Shown in pieces: positions 1 through 7,145 of a DNA stretch of 64,000 bases (position 1 is its first letter; the number at the start of each line of letters is the position of its first letter). Under the pieces are notes generated by a model. That model did not search any database, was not told the origin of the DNA, and was given only the letters and a program-made list of their open reading frames with translations. The stretch is from Mesorhizobium qingshengii. Its GTDB lineage: Bacteria; Pseudomonadota; Alphaproteobacteria; Rhizobiales; Rhizobiaceae. The position numbers were made by a program, and so were the translations under genes. The stretch spans positions 1 through 64,000 of the forward strand of contig NZ_JAPFQA010000016.1 of NCBI RefSeq assembly GCF_027563465.1. Direction: 5' to 3'.

Positions 1-30
1 GTATCGGGCTCCTGCCGGCATCGCGACCGT

Positions 31-157
31 GTCGCAAAGCACAAAATATTCGCGTTCATACCTAACCCGCTAAGGGCATGCATCCATAGCTGATTTGCGA
101 CTTCCCGCAAAAGGAAAGCGACCGCAAATCTATTGGATTTCTTGTCGATTTTGCGAC
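31..157. promoter_or_regulatory. Upstream region of the first mttB with three TTGCGAC-type motifs
   Basis: The first 288 bases contain no convincing gene. The heptamer GTCGCAA/TTGCGAC occurs three times: 31-37 (inverted), 95-101 and 151-157. An inverted pair ATTTGCG (93-99) / CGCAAAT (123-129) surrounds the middle copy. Clustered copies upstream of the catabolic gene at 289 suggest an operator, but the regulator is not known and the region is cut by the window edge. Confidence 0.35.
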
Positions 158-288
158 AGGCGTTGGCGCTGACGGGCCGTTTCGAATAGGGTGCATGACT
201 ACGATCCGGCAAGCAGCGGCGATATGCGGCCGCAACGGTTCCGGACCTGTCCGTAGTCGGGCCAGGCGATATTCAGGGAAGAGCGATC

Positions 289-1863
289 ATGAGCGAGCAC
301 GCGGCAGTCGACCAAGAGGCGTCAAACGCGCGGCGCGGACGCGGTGCCAGCGGTGGGGCTGCCGCCCGGCGTGCGGCGCGTTCGGGCGGCGGTCCCGGCA
401 CCCAACTCACCTACATCAAGCGCAAGATCAACGTCTACGAGGTGCTCGACGAGGAAGGCCTGACGCTGATCGAGAAGAACACCGACACGGTGCTGGAAGA
501 GATCGGCATCATCTTCCGCGACGATGCGGAAGCGCTGCAGCTGTGGAAAGAAGCCGGCGCCGACGTCAAGGGCGAGCGCGTGCATTTCCCCAAAGGCCTC
601 TGCCGCTCGCTGCTCAAGACCGCCCCGTCCGTCTACACCCAGCATGCCCGCAATTCGGAACGCTCGGTGCAGATCGGCGGCAACGCCACTGTCTTCGCAC
701 CGGTCTATGGTCCGCCCTTCGTGCGCGACCTCGATGGCGTCAGGCGCTACGCGACGATCGAGGATTTCCAGAATTTCGTGAAGCTCGCCTACATGGCGCC
801 GTCCATCCACCATTCGGGCGGCACGGTGTGCGAGCCGGTCGACGTGCCGGTCAACAAGCGCCATCTCGACATGATCTATTCGCACATAAAATATTCGGAC
901 AAGCCGTTCATGGGATCGGTGACGGCGCCGGAGCGCGCCGAGGATACGGTGGCGATGGCCAAGATCGTGTTCGGCGACGATTTCGTCGAAAACAACACCG
1001 TGCTGACCAGCCTGATCAACGCCAACTCGCCGATGGTGTTCGACGAGACCATGCTCGGCGCGCTGAAGGTCTATGCGCGCCATAACCAGGCCTGCATCGT
1101 CACGCCGTTCATCCTCGCCGGCGCGATGAGCCCGGTCACGGTTGCCGGCACGCTGACGCAGGTGCTGGCCGAGGTGCTGGCCGGCGCGTCGTTCACGCAG
1201 CTGATCCGCCCGGGTGCACCGGTGCTGTTCGGCACCTTTGCTTCCTCCATCTCGATGCAGTCCGGGGCGCCGACCTTCGGCACACCGGAGCCGTCGCTGG
1301 TCTCCTATGGCGCGGCGCAGCTTGCGCGCCGTCTCGGCCTGCCGTTCCGCACCGGCGGTTCGCTGTGCGCTTCGAAGATCCCGGATGCGCAGGCGGCTTA
1401 CGAGAGTGCCAACACGCTGAACTCGACCATCCTGGCCGGCACCAATTTCGTTCTACACTCGGCCGGCTGGCTCGAGGGTGGGCTGGCGTCCTGCTACGAA
1501 AAGTTCATGATGGACATCGACCAGCTCGGCATGACGCAGAAGTTCTCCGAAGGCATCGACCTGTCGGAAAACGGCCAGGCGATGGATGCCATCCGCCAGG
1601 TCGGTCCGGGCAGCCACTATCTCGGCTGCGACCACACCCAGGCGAATTTCCAGACCGCCTTCTACCGTTCCAACATCGCCGACAACAATTCCTACGAGCA
1701 GTGGCTGGCCGAGGGCGAGAAAACCGCGCCGCAGCGCGCCAATGAGCTCGCCCGCCGCTGGCTGGAAAGCTACGAGGCGCCGTATCTCGACCCGGCCATC
1801 GACGAAGCGTTGAAGGACTTCATCGCCAAGAAGAAGGGGTCGATGCCCGACGCCTTCACTTGA
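289..1863 (+). CDS. Trimethylamine methyltransferase (MttB) family protein, non-pyrrolysine type
   Basis: A 524-residue member of the MttB superfamily (COG5598). The pyrrolysine-free members demethylate quaternary or tertiary amines such as glycine betaine, passing the methyl to a corrinoid protein. There is a low-complexity Arg/Ala/Gly-rich N-terminus (about residues 10-40), then full-length similarity to the second MttB at 18826-20403, including the shared stretch AAYES and GWLEGGL near the C-terminus. There is no in-frame UAG, so pyrrolysine is not used. The ATG at 289 follows AGGGAAGAG. No corrinoid protein or reductive activase lies nearby, so the methyl acceptor is unknown. Family is sure; substrate is inferred only. 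Confidence 0.85.
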   Translation: MSEHAAVDQEASNARRGRGASGGAAARRAARSGGGPGTQLTYIKRKINVYEVLDEEGLTLIEKNTDTVLEEIGIIFRDDAEALQLWKEAGADVKGERVHFPKGLCRSLLKTAPSVYTQHARNSERSVQIGGNATVFAPVYGPPFVRDLDGVRRYATIEDFQNFVKLAYMAPSIHHSGGTVCEPVDVPVNKRHLDMIYSHIKYSDKPFMGSVTAPERAEDTVAMAKIVFGDDFVENNTVLTSLINANSPMVFDETMLGALKVYARHNQACIVTPFILAGAMSPVTVAGTLTQVLAEVLAGASFTQLIRPGAPVLFGTFASSISMQSGAPTFGTPEPSLVSYGAAQLARRLGLPFRTGGSLCASKIPDAQAAYESANTLNSTILAGTNFVLHSAGWLEGGLASCYEKFMMDIDQLGMTQKFSEGIDLSENGQAMDAIRQVGPGSHYLGCDHTQANFQTAFYRSNIADNNSYEQWLAEGEKTAPQRANELARRWLESYEAPYLDPAIDEALKDFIAKKKGSMPDAFT

Positions 1864-1952
1864 AAGGAGCCCGAGTCAGGCGGGGCTAAAGTCGCCAACA
1901 TCATCCACAAGGAAGTCTGGCGGAGCGCTTTCTCCGATCCGGTCAAGAAGGA

Positions 1953-2642
1953 ATGATTGCTGTGCGCGGCCGGGTGGAAGATCTGGCGGCTGCGCTTTCC
2001 GCCAACGGCCTCATCCTTCGCGGCGGCTTCACTTTCGCGGACTGCGAGGAAGCACCACACGGCCCATCTGGCGCGCCAGCCAAATCCGTGCTGCTGGTGG
2101 GGCAGGCGGGCGCGGCACCCTGGGCGCACTTCCTGCGCTGGCGCGAGCAGCAACCACAGGTGATCGCCAATCCGCTGGACAGCTGGTCGCGGCAGGTCAT
2201 CGGCGACGTTGCGGAGACATTCGGAGGGCGGGCGGTCTCGCCCTCAGACAAGCCCTATCTGCCGTTCCAGCAATGGGCGATGCGGGCGGAAGGGCTGAAG
2301 CCGTCGCCGCTCGGTATCCTCATGCATCCGCAATATGGGCTCTGGCACGCCTATCGCGGTGCGCTGCTGTTCGAGGAAGCGATCGCGCTTCAGGAAGCTA
2401 GCGAAGCGATTCACCTTTGCGATGCATGTGCCGACAAGCCTTGCCTGAAATCCTGTCCGGTCGAGGCCTATTCGGCCGACGGCTTTGCGCATCGGGCCTG
2501 TCTGGCACATGTGCGTGGCGCGGACGGGGCGGCTTGCCGAACCGGCGGCTGTCTCGACCGCAATGCCTGCCCTTACGGCGCGGACTATCGTTATCCCCCC
2601 GAGGTCCAGGCCTTCCACATGGCGGCATTCGCCGGGCTGTAA
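1953..2642 (+). CDS. 4Fe-4S ferredoxin-type protein
   Basis: A 229-residue cytoplasmic protein with a Cys cluster near residues 155-166 (CDACADKPCLKSCP) and further cysteines towards the C-terminus (around residues 177-205), enough for one or two Fe-S clusters. The arrangement recalls the ferredoxin part of epoxyqueuosine reductase QueG, but the cobalamin-binding catalytic part is missing, so it is not QueG. The ATG at 1953 follows AAGAAGGA. It lies 89 bases downstream of the MttB gene on the same strand and could be cotranscribed; an electron-transfer role to corrinoid methyl transfer is a speculation from position only. Confidence 0.7.
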   Translation: MIAVRGRVEDLAAALSANGLILRGGFTFADCEEAPHGPSGAPAKSVLLVGQAGAAPWAHFLRWREQQPQVIANPLDSWSRQVIGDVAETFGGRAVSPSDKPYLPFQQWAMRAEGLKPSPLGILMHPQYGLWHAYRGALLFEEAIALQEASEAIHLCDACADKPCLKSCPVEAYSADGFAHRACLAHVRGADGAACRTGGCLDRNACPYGADYRYPPEVQAFHMAAFAGL

Positions 2643-2748
2643 CTCGTCACGCGACGTTGCACGAAATGTTGACTGCAAGGTTCAGGGAACGCCTTGCCCT
2701 GGCGGCTCGCGCGGATATGTATCGCGCAACCGGTGAACGGAGCGGGCA

Positions 2749-3486
2749 ATGACGCAGCAGGACCTTCAGATCAAGACCAATGACGGCACGGCAAAGGCCG
2801 GGCTGTTCCGCCCGTCGGTCGCGTCCCCGGCCAAGGCCGGCGTCATCCTCTACATGGACGCCTTCGGTCCGCGGCCGGCGCTCCATGGCATGGCCGAGCG
2901 GCTGGCGAACGAGGGCTACGCGGTGCTGGTACCGGATCTTTTCTATCGCAATGCGCCTTACGGTCCGTTTGACGCCAAGACCGCCTTTGTCCAGGAAACG
3001 ACCAAGGCAGCGCTGATGGCGCTGGTCAGCGGTACGACGCAAGCGATGACCATCAGCGACGGCGCCGCGTTTCTCGACGCGCTCGCCGGCGAAGGTGTTA
3101 CCGGGCCGATCGGCACCGTCGGCTATTGCATGGGCGGTGCGCGGGCGCTCAATGCCGCCGTGGCCTATCCGGACAGGATCAAGGCCGCCGCCAGTTTCCA
3201 TGGCGGCAACCTCGCAAGCGATGCCGCCGACAGCCCGCATCGCAAGGCAGCATCGATCAAGGCGCGTCTCTATGTCGGCATGGCGGGTGTCGACAGGAGT
3301 TTCCCGCCGGAACAGTCAGCGCGACTGGCCGAGGCGCTGCGGGTTGCGGAAGTCGACCACACGATCGAGAACTATGCCGGCATGGCGCATGGCTGGTGCG
3401 TGCCGGACCACAGCGTCTTCGATGCGACCGGCGCCGAGCGCCACTGGAAGCGATTGACGACGTTCTTCGCCGAGACGCTGATCTAA
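2749..3486 (+). CDS. Dienelactone hydrolase family protein
   Basis: A 245-residue alpha/beta hydrolase of the dienelactone hydrolase family. The nucleophile is Cys127 in GYCMGG, the family's usual Cys elbow. A late Asp (in the GVDRSFPPE loop) and His (in MAHGW) complete the triad. Members open lactone rings in aromatic degradation, but many bacterial paralogues have unknown ester substrates. No other aromatic catabolic gene is nearby, so the substrate is open. Start ATG 2749 has GGAGCGGGC ahead of it. Length is normal for the family. Confidence 0.85.
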   Translation: MTQQDLQIKTNDGTAKAGLFRPSVASPAKAGVILYMDAFGPRPALHGMAERLANEGYAVLVPDLFYRNAPYGPFDAKTAFVQETTKAALMALVSGTTQAMTISDGAAFLDALAGEGVTGPIGTVGYCMGGARALNAAVAYPDRIKAAASFHGGNLASDAADSPHRKAASIKARLYVGMAGVDRSFPPEQSARLAEALRVAEVDHTIENYAGMAHGWCVPDHSVFDATGAERHWKRLTTFFAETLI

Positions 3487-3580
3487 AACGCGTTGCCTGC
3501 AGTCGCCCTGAACGGCTAGAGACTGCACGATTGGCGCGGCCTGCCAAAACGGGGCCGGTCGAGCGGGAACGATTAGCCTG

Positions 3581-4759
3581 ATGCAATCCTATGATGTCGT
3601 GATCATCGGCGCCGGTGCCGCCGGAATGATGTGCGCCTTGGAGGCGTCCAAGCGCGGCCGTTCGGTGCTGATCCTCGATCACGCCGCGATGCCTGGCGAA
3701 AAGATCCGGATCTCCGGCGGTGGCCGGTGCAATTTCACCAACATCCACGCCAGCCCCAAGAATTTTCTGTCGGCGAATCCGCATTTCTGCATTTCGGCGC
3801 TCAGCCGCTATACGCAGCGCGACTTCATCGCGCTCGTGGAACGCCACCGTATCGCCTATCACGAGAAGACGCTGGGGCAACTGTTCTGCGACGGCTCCGC
3901 GCGCCAGATCATCGACATGCTGGTCTCGGAAATGCAGGGCAGGGGCGCGGAGCTGGTACTGTCAACCGAGGTGAAGGATGTCCGCAAGACTTCTGAAGGG
4001 TTCGTGCTCACTCTCTCCACCGGCACGGTCGCGTGTCAGTCCCTGGTCGTGGCGTGCGGCGGCAAGTCGATCCCCAAGATGGGGGCGACGGGCTTTGGCT
4101 ATGAGCTTGCCGAACGGTTTGGCCTTGCCATTGTCGAAACGCGGCCGGCGCTGGTGCCGCTGACCTTCGACGCAAAAACGCTCGAACGGCTGGCGCCATT
4201 GGCCGGCAATGCCGTCGACGCGGAAGTCGCTTGCGGCAAGGCGCGGTTTTCAGAAGCGATGCTGTTCACGCATCGCGGCGTCAGCGGTCCATCCATCCTG
4301 CAAATCTCGTCCTATTGGCGCGAGGGCGACGAAATCCGCATCACCATGCTGCCGGGGGTGGATGTGGCTGACCTCATTCGCGCCGCCAAGCGCGGCAATG
4401 GGCGGCAAGCGGTGCAGACGGTGCTGGCAAATCATCTGCCGAAACGACTTGCACAATCAATCGCCGAGCGCACCGGAATCGACGGCAATCTCGCCGATCT
4501 TTCGGATGCCCAGATAAAAACCGTCGATGCCGCGGTCAACGACTGGCGTATCAAGCCGGCCGGCTCGGAGGGCTACCGCACCGCCGAAGTGACGCTTGGC
4601 GGGGTGGACACCAGCGGGCTTGACCAGAAGACAATGCAGGCGAAATCCGTGCCGGGCCTGTTCTTCATCGGCGAAGCCGTCGATGTCACGGGTTGGCTGG
4701 GTGGCTATAATTTCCAGTGGGCATGGTCGTCGGGCTGGGTGGCGGGGCAGGCGGCGTAA
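3581..4759 (+). CDS. BaiN/HI0933-family NAD(P)/FAD-dependent oxidoreductase
   Basis: A 392-residue flavoprotein of the HI0933/YhiN/BaiN family. The N-terminus carries the dinucleotide-binding GAGAAG motif (residues about 11-16), followed by the family signature SGGGRCNFTN near residue 45. The C-terminus has the FAD-contact segment GLFFIGEAVDVTGWLGGYNFQ-like with the typical Gly-Gly-Tyr-Asn. Length matches the family (about 390-410). The cellular role of most members is unknown; BaiN of gut clostridia reduces bile acid intermediates, which should not be transferred here. Single-gene unit facing the convergent DUF1801 gene. Confidence 0.85.
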   Translation: MQSYDVVIIGAGAAGMMCALEASKRGRSVLILDHAAMPGEKIRISGGGRCNFTNIHASPKNFLSANPHFCISALSRYTQRDFIALVERHRIAYHEKTLGQLFCDGSARQIIDMLVSEMQGRGAELVLSTEVKDVRKTSEGFVLTLSTGTVACQSLVVACGGKSIPKMGATGFGYELAERFGLAIVETRPALVPLTFDAKTLERLAPLAGNAVDAEVACGKARFSEAMLFTHRGVSGPSILQISSYWREGDEIRITMLPGVDVADLIRAAKRGNGRQAVQTVLANHLPKRLAQSIAERTGIDGNLADLSDAQIKTVDAAVNDWRIKPAGSEGYRTAEVTLGGVDTSGLDQKTMQAKSVPGLFFIGEAVDVTGWLGGYNFQWAWSSGWVAGQAA

Positions 4760-4824
4760 GATCAAAGCGCTCACCTTGGCCGGCTTGGCCGTCGCCGTGG
4801 CTTCGTCGTCGCGCGCTTGATCTT
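4758..4824. terminator. Long-arm inverted repeat between convergent genes
   Basis: AAGATCAA at 4758-4765 is exactly repeated inverted as TTGATCTT at 4817-4824, with GCGC next to each arm on the inside. It spans the gap between the convergent stop codons of the flavoprotein and DUF1801 genes. A shared bidirectional terminator is plausible, but the loop is about 50 bases and there is no strong T run. Confidence 0.35.
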
Positions 4825-4825
4825 G

Positions 4826-5233
4826 TTACTTCTGTACCTTCGCCCGTGCAGACGCGGGCGCTTTCTTCTTCGTTCTGGCCGTGTTGTAATCGACGGCGGC
4901 GCGGACGAGCTCTTTCAGAGCACTCTCGTCGATCTTGTCACCCTCGAAGAGATCGATCGCTCGCCACACCTTGCCGCCAAAACCGTTGTTGAACAGCTTG
5001 TCGGGATCGGGCAGGCTGGCGCCGTGGGAAAAGGTGAGCTTCACCTTGTCCTTGTGGGCGTTGCCGATCGCGACGATCCCGTCGCGGGACCATACCGGGC
5101 TGCCCATCCACTTCCACTCCTCGATGATCTCCGTGTCGGCTTCAAGGAAGGTCTTGCGGACGCTGGCGAGCGTTTTGCCCCGCCAGTCCGTCAGTCCCGC
5201 AATCAACTGGTCGATCTGTTCCGATGGAGTCAC
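4826..5233 (-). CDS. DUF1801 domain-containing protein
   Basis: A 135-residue small protein that looks like the DUF1801 (YdhG-like) family: an N-terminal helix starting TPSEQIDQLI, a central segment with the pattern WGxP-like (WMGSPVWSRDG) and a Lys/Ala-rich C-terminal tail. The family is widespread in soil bacteria and its function is unknown. The tail (KKKAPASARAKVQK) is basic and might contact nucleic acid. Start ATG 5233. Between 5234 and 5408 I see no gene. Confidence 0.75.
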   Translation of the reverse strand: MTPSEQIDQLIAGLTDWRGKTLASVRKTFLEADTEIIEEWKWMGSPVWSRDGIVAIGNAHKDKVKLTFSHGASLPDPDKLFNNGFGGKVWRAIDLFEGDKIDESALKELVRAAVDYNTARTKKKAPASARAKVQK

Positions 5234-5408
5234 TGGGCACCTCGAATTCCCGTGTCTCGCCGCGTCTCAATTGCCGCCCGTCACCAGTGCGCCAACCGGG
5301 TGATTTGAACGCGGTTGCCGCAGGTGTCGTTCGGCTGGGCGAGGGTCGAGCCGGCCTTGGCCGCGACCTTGGTCGATTGCCCTTGCGTCCTGGCCATTCC
5401 GCCCATTC

Positions 5409-5630
5409 CTATCCGCTCGCACGCTGCGCGCCGCGTCCCTTGGCGACATACGGCAGCACGAACATGTACAAGCCGCTGAACAGCAGCAAGAAGAGCGGCA
5501 AGAGCGGCGAGTAGACCACCCAGGCGGGAGGCTGCCCCAATGCCATGGCGACGAAGTTGGCGATGACGGTCAGCGTAAAGATGATCGACAGCCAGCGATG
5601 AATTTGCCGAACCCAATAGTTCCAGTCCAA
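5409..5630 (-). CDS. Small two- or three-helix membrane protein
   Basis: A 73-residue protein with two clear hydrophobic segments (roughly residues 14-32 and 36-60) and a short basic tail. The opening DWNYWVRQIHRW suggests an amphipathic interfacial helix. It sits downstream of the arsR and SRPBCC genes on the same strand and is probably the third gene of that operon. I recognise no specific family; PepSY/DUF-like small membrane proteins with a similar HRW start occur in Proteobacteria. The function is unknown. Confidence 0.65.
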   Translation of the reverse strand: MDWNYWVRQIHRWLSIIFTLTVIANFVAMALGQPPAWVVYSPLLPLFLLLFSGLYMFVLPYVAKGRGAQRASG

Positions 5631-5687
5631 TGAGACCTCCCGTCAAAACGAGCCGAAGCGGATCAGCGATCCGCTTGCCGGCGGGTT

Positions 5688-6098
5688 TCAATCCATCCGC
5701 GCCAGGACCTCTTCCAGGGCTGCGAGGAACCTCGGCCATCCGACCGTGGCGCCGCGGTAGTAGGGCTGCTGATCCGACCGGAAGCCGGTCTGCTCCATGC
5801 GCAAGTGCGTTCCCGTGCTCGTAGCCGTGAGCGTCCAGGTGACCACGCTCTCGAGATCCTTGGTGTCCCAGGTATAGGACAGCGTCTTGTTGGGCTCGAC
5901 CGTCTGGACCTGACAGTCGACGCCGCCCCAGTCCGCGCTAAGATTGAAACGGTGGTCCACGACTGGCTTGAAGTTGTTCTTCATGAGCCACTCCTCGATC
6001 AGGTGCGGTTGGGTGAGCGCGCGCCAGATCTTTTCCGGCGGATACGGTATCTCACGTTCGACAACGACGGAGCGCGTTTCGGTGGCAGTGTTGGTCAT
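5688..6098 (-). CDS. SRPBCC (Aha1/START-like) domain protein
   Basis: A 136-residue single-domain SRPBCC protein of the activator-of-Hsp90-like (AHSA1/YndB) group: VEREIPYPPEKIWRALTQP at the start and a GWPRFLAALEEVLARM C-terminal helix close the hydrophobic ligand-binding cup. Its start overlaps the arsR stop by four bases (ATGA arrangement), so the two are translationally coupled. ArsR-SRPBCC pairs are very common in Rhizobiales and presumably respond to an organic ligand rather than a metal. The ligand is unknown. Confidence 0.9.
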   Translation of the reverse strand: MTNTATETRSVVVEREIPYPPEKIWRALTQPHLIEEWLMKNNFKPVVDHRFNLSADWGGVDCQVQTVEPNKTLSYTWDTKDLESVVTWTLTATSTGTHLRMEQTGFRSDQQPYYRGATVGWPRFLAALEEVLARMD

Positions 6099-6418
6099 TG
6101 ATCCATTCTTTTGAGCAAATTTTCGAGGTCGTCGAACCGGCTCTGCCAGAACGCGTTCATCTGGTTCGTCCAGTCGGTCAGCGGCGCCAGCGCGGCGAGC
6201 TGGGCGCTGTAGTGGGTCTGTCGTCCCTCATGGCGGTCCCGCACCAGGCCGGCTTGCCTGAGAAGGCCGAGATGTTTTGACACCGCCGGCTGGGAGACCC
6301 CAGACTGCGCTGTCAGGGCTCCGACTGTCTGCTCGCCCTCCCGGCACAGGCGCTCGAAGATCGCCCGACGCGTGGGATCGGCGAGCGTTCTGAACAGCAT
6401 ATCGTGCGCGTTCGTCAT
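6095..6418 (-). CDS. ArsR/SmtB-family transcriptional regulator
   Basis: A 107-residue winged helix repressor. The helix-turn-helix is at about residues 32-55 (TVGALTAQSGVSQPAVSKHL). The metal-site ELCVCDL motif of true ArsR/SmtB sensors is absent: the corresponding alpha3 has no Cys pair, so a non-metal signal is likely. It is the first gene of an operon with the SRPBCC protein and probably controls its own promoter just upstream. Confidence 0.9.
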   Translation of the reverse strand: MTNAHDMLFRTLADPTRRAIFERLCREGEQTVGALTAQSGVSQPAVSKHLGLLRQAGLVRDRHEGRQTHYSAQLAALAPLTDWTNQMNAFWQSRFDDLENLLKRMDQ

Positions 6419-6451
6419 TTGGGATCGATAACTCTTTGGCTATTGATCGAC

Positions 6452-6480
6452 GTATAACCGTGGAGATATGTATAAGTCAA
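6452..6480 (-). promoter_or_regulatory. Sigma70-type promoter of the arsR operon
   Basis: On the minus strand TTGACT (6475-6480) is followed after exactly 17 bases by TTATAC (6452-6457). It sits 34 bases before the arsR start at 6418. The A/T-rich spacer stands out from the GC-rich surroundings, and the TATACAT/TATACG steps within it may be part of an ArsR operator. Confidence 0.6.
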
Positions 6481-6581
6481 GCAGGAACGTTTCTGGGCGT
6501 CGACGGTCACGATCCGGCTGTTTCCAAAAAAATCTTTCCATCGCCCCAAGGAATCGCCATTAGCCTTCGTCCAACAGGCAA

Positions 6582-7145
6582 ATGATGGCGATGATGCTGG
6601 ATGAGAGCGAAGCCTCCGACGCCGAACTGATCGGGCGGGCGAAGGGCGGAGACAGGGGGGCCTTCGGCAAATTGCTGGAAAGGCACTACGACTTCGTCTA
6701 TCGCGCCGCCTATCGCTGGTGCGGCAAGAAGGCGGATGCCGAGGACATCGCCCAGGAAGTCTGCGTCCGGCTCGGCCGGGCGATCCGCGACTATCGCGGT
6801 GGCGGCGCCTTCACGACATGGCTTTACTCCGTCACCTTGAACGCCGCGCGCGACATGATGCGCAAGTCGGCCCGCGACATGGCCAAAACCGAGGCCTACG
6901 GCGTTCATGCGCTGATTTCGGGCGAGGCTTCGGCCGAACCGGAAGACCCGGCCGAGGCGCTGTGGGCGGCGGTGCGGCAACTGCCGGACAAGCAGCGCGA
7001 TGCCGTGCTGCTTGTCTATGGCGAGGGCTTGAGCCACGCGGCCGCCGCGGAGGCGATGGCGATCTCGGAGACGACGGTTTCCTGGCACATCCATGAAGCG
7101 AAGAAACGGCTGAAGACGCTCATGCGCTCGGCCGGGGAAGTGTGA
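6582..7145 (+). CDS. ECF-type RNA polymerase sigma factor
   Basis: A 187-residue sigma factor with region 2 (about residues 25-95; includes the AEDIAQEVCVRL helix) and region 4 (about 125-180; LPDKQRDAVLLVYGEGLSH followed by the recognition helix). Two ATGs lie at 6582 and 6585. The stop overlaps the start of the next gene by four bases (GTGA), so the downstream VWA protein is translationally coupled and occupies the place of an anti-sigma factor. The promoter it recognises cannot be read from here. Confidence 0.9.
   Translation: MMAMMLDESEASDAELIGRAKGGDRGAFGKLLERHYDFVYRAAYRWCGKKADAEDIAQEVCVRLGRAIRDYRGGGAFTTWLYSVTLNAARDMMRKSARDMAKTEAYGVHALISGEASAEPEDPAEALWAAVRQLPDKQRDAVLLVYGEGLSHAAAAEAMAISETTVSWHIHEAKKRLKTLMRSAGEV

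Noticed and set aside
1953..2642. Epoxyqueuosine reductase QueG
   Set aside because: Too short (229 residues) and without the cobalamin-binding catalytic part; only the ferredoxin-like cysteines fit.
6484..6508. ECF autoregulatory promoter GGAAC-N16 before the sigma gene
   Set aside because: The -10 half (GGTC) does not match any consensus I trust.
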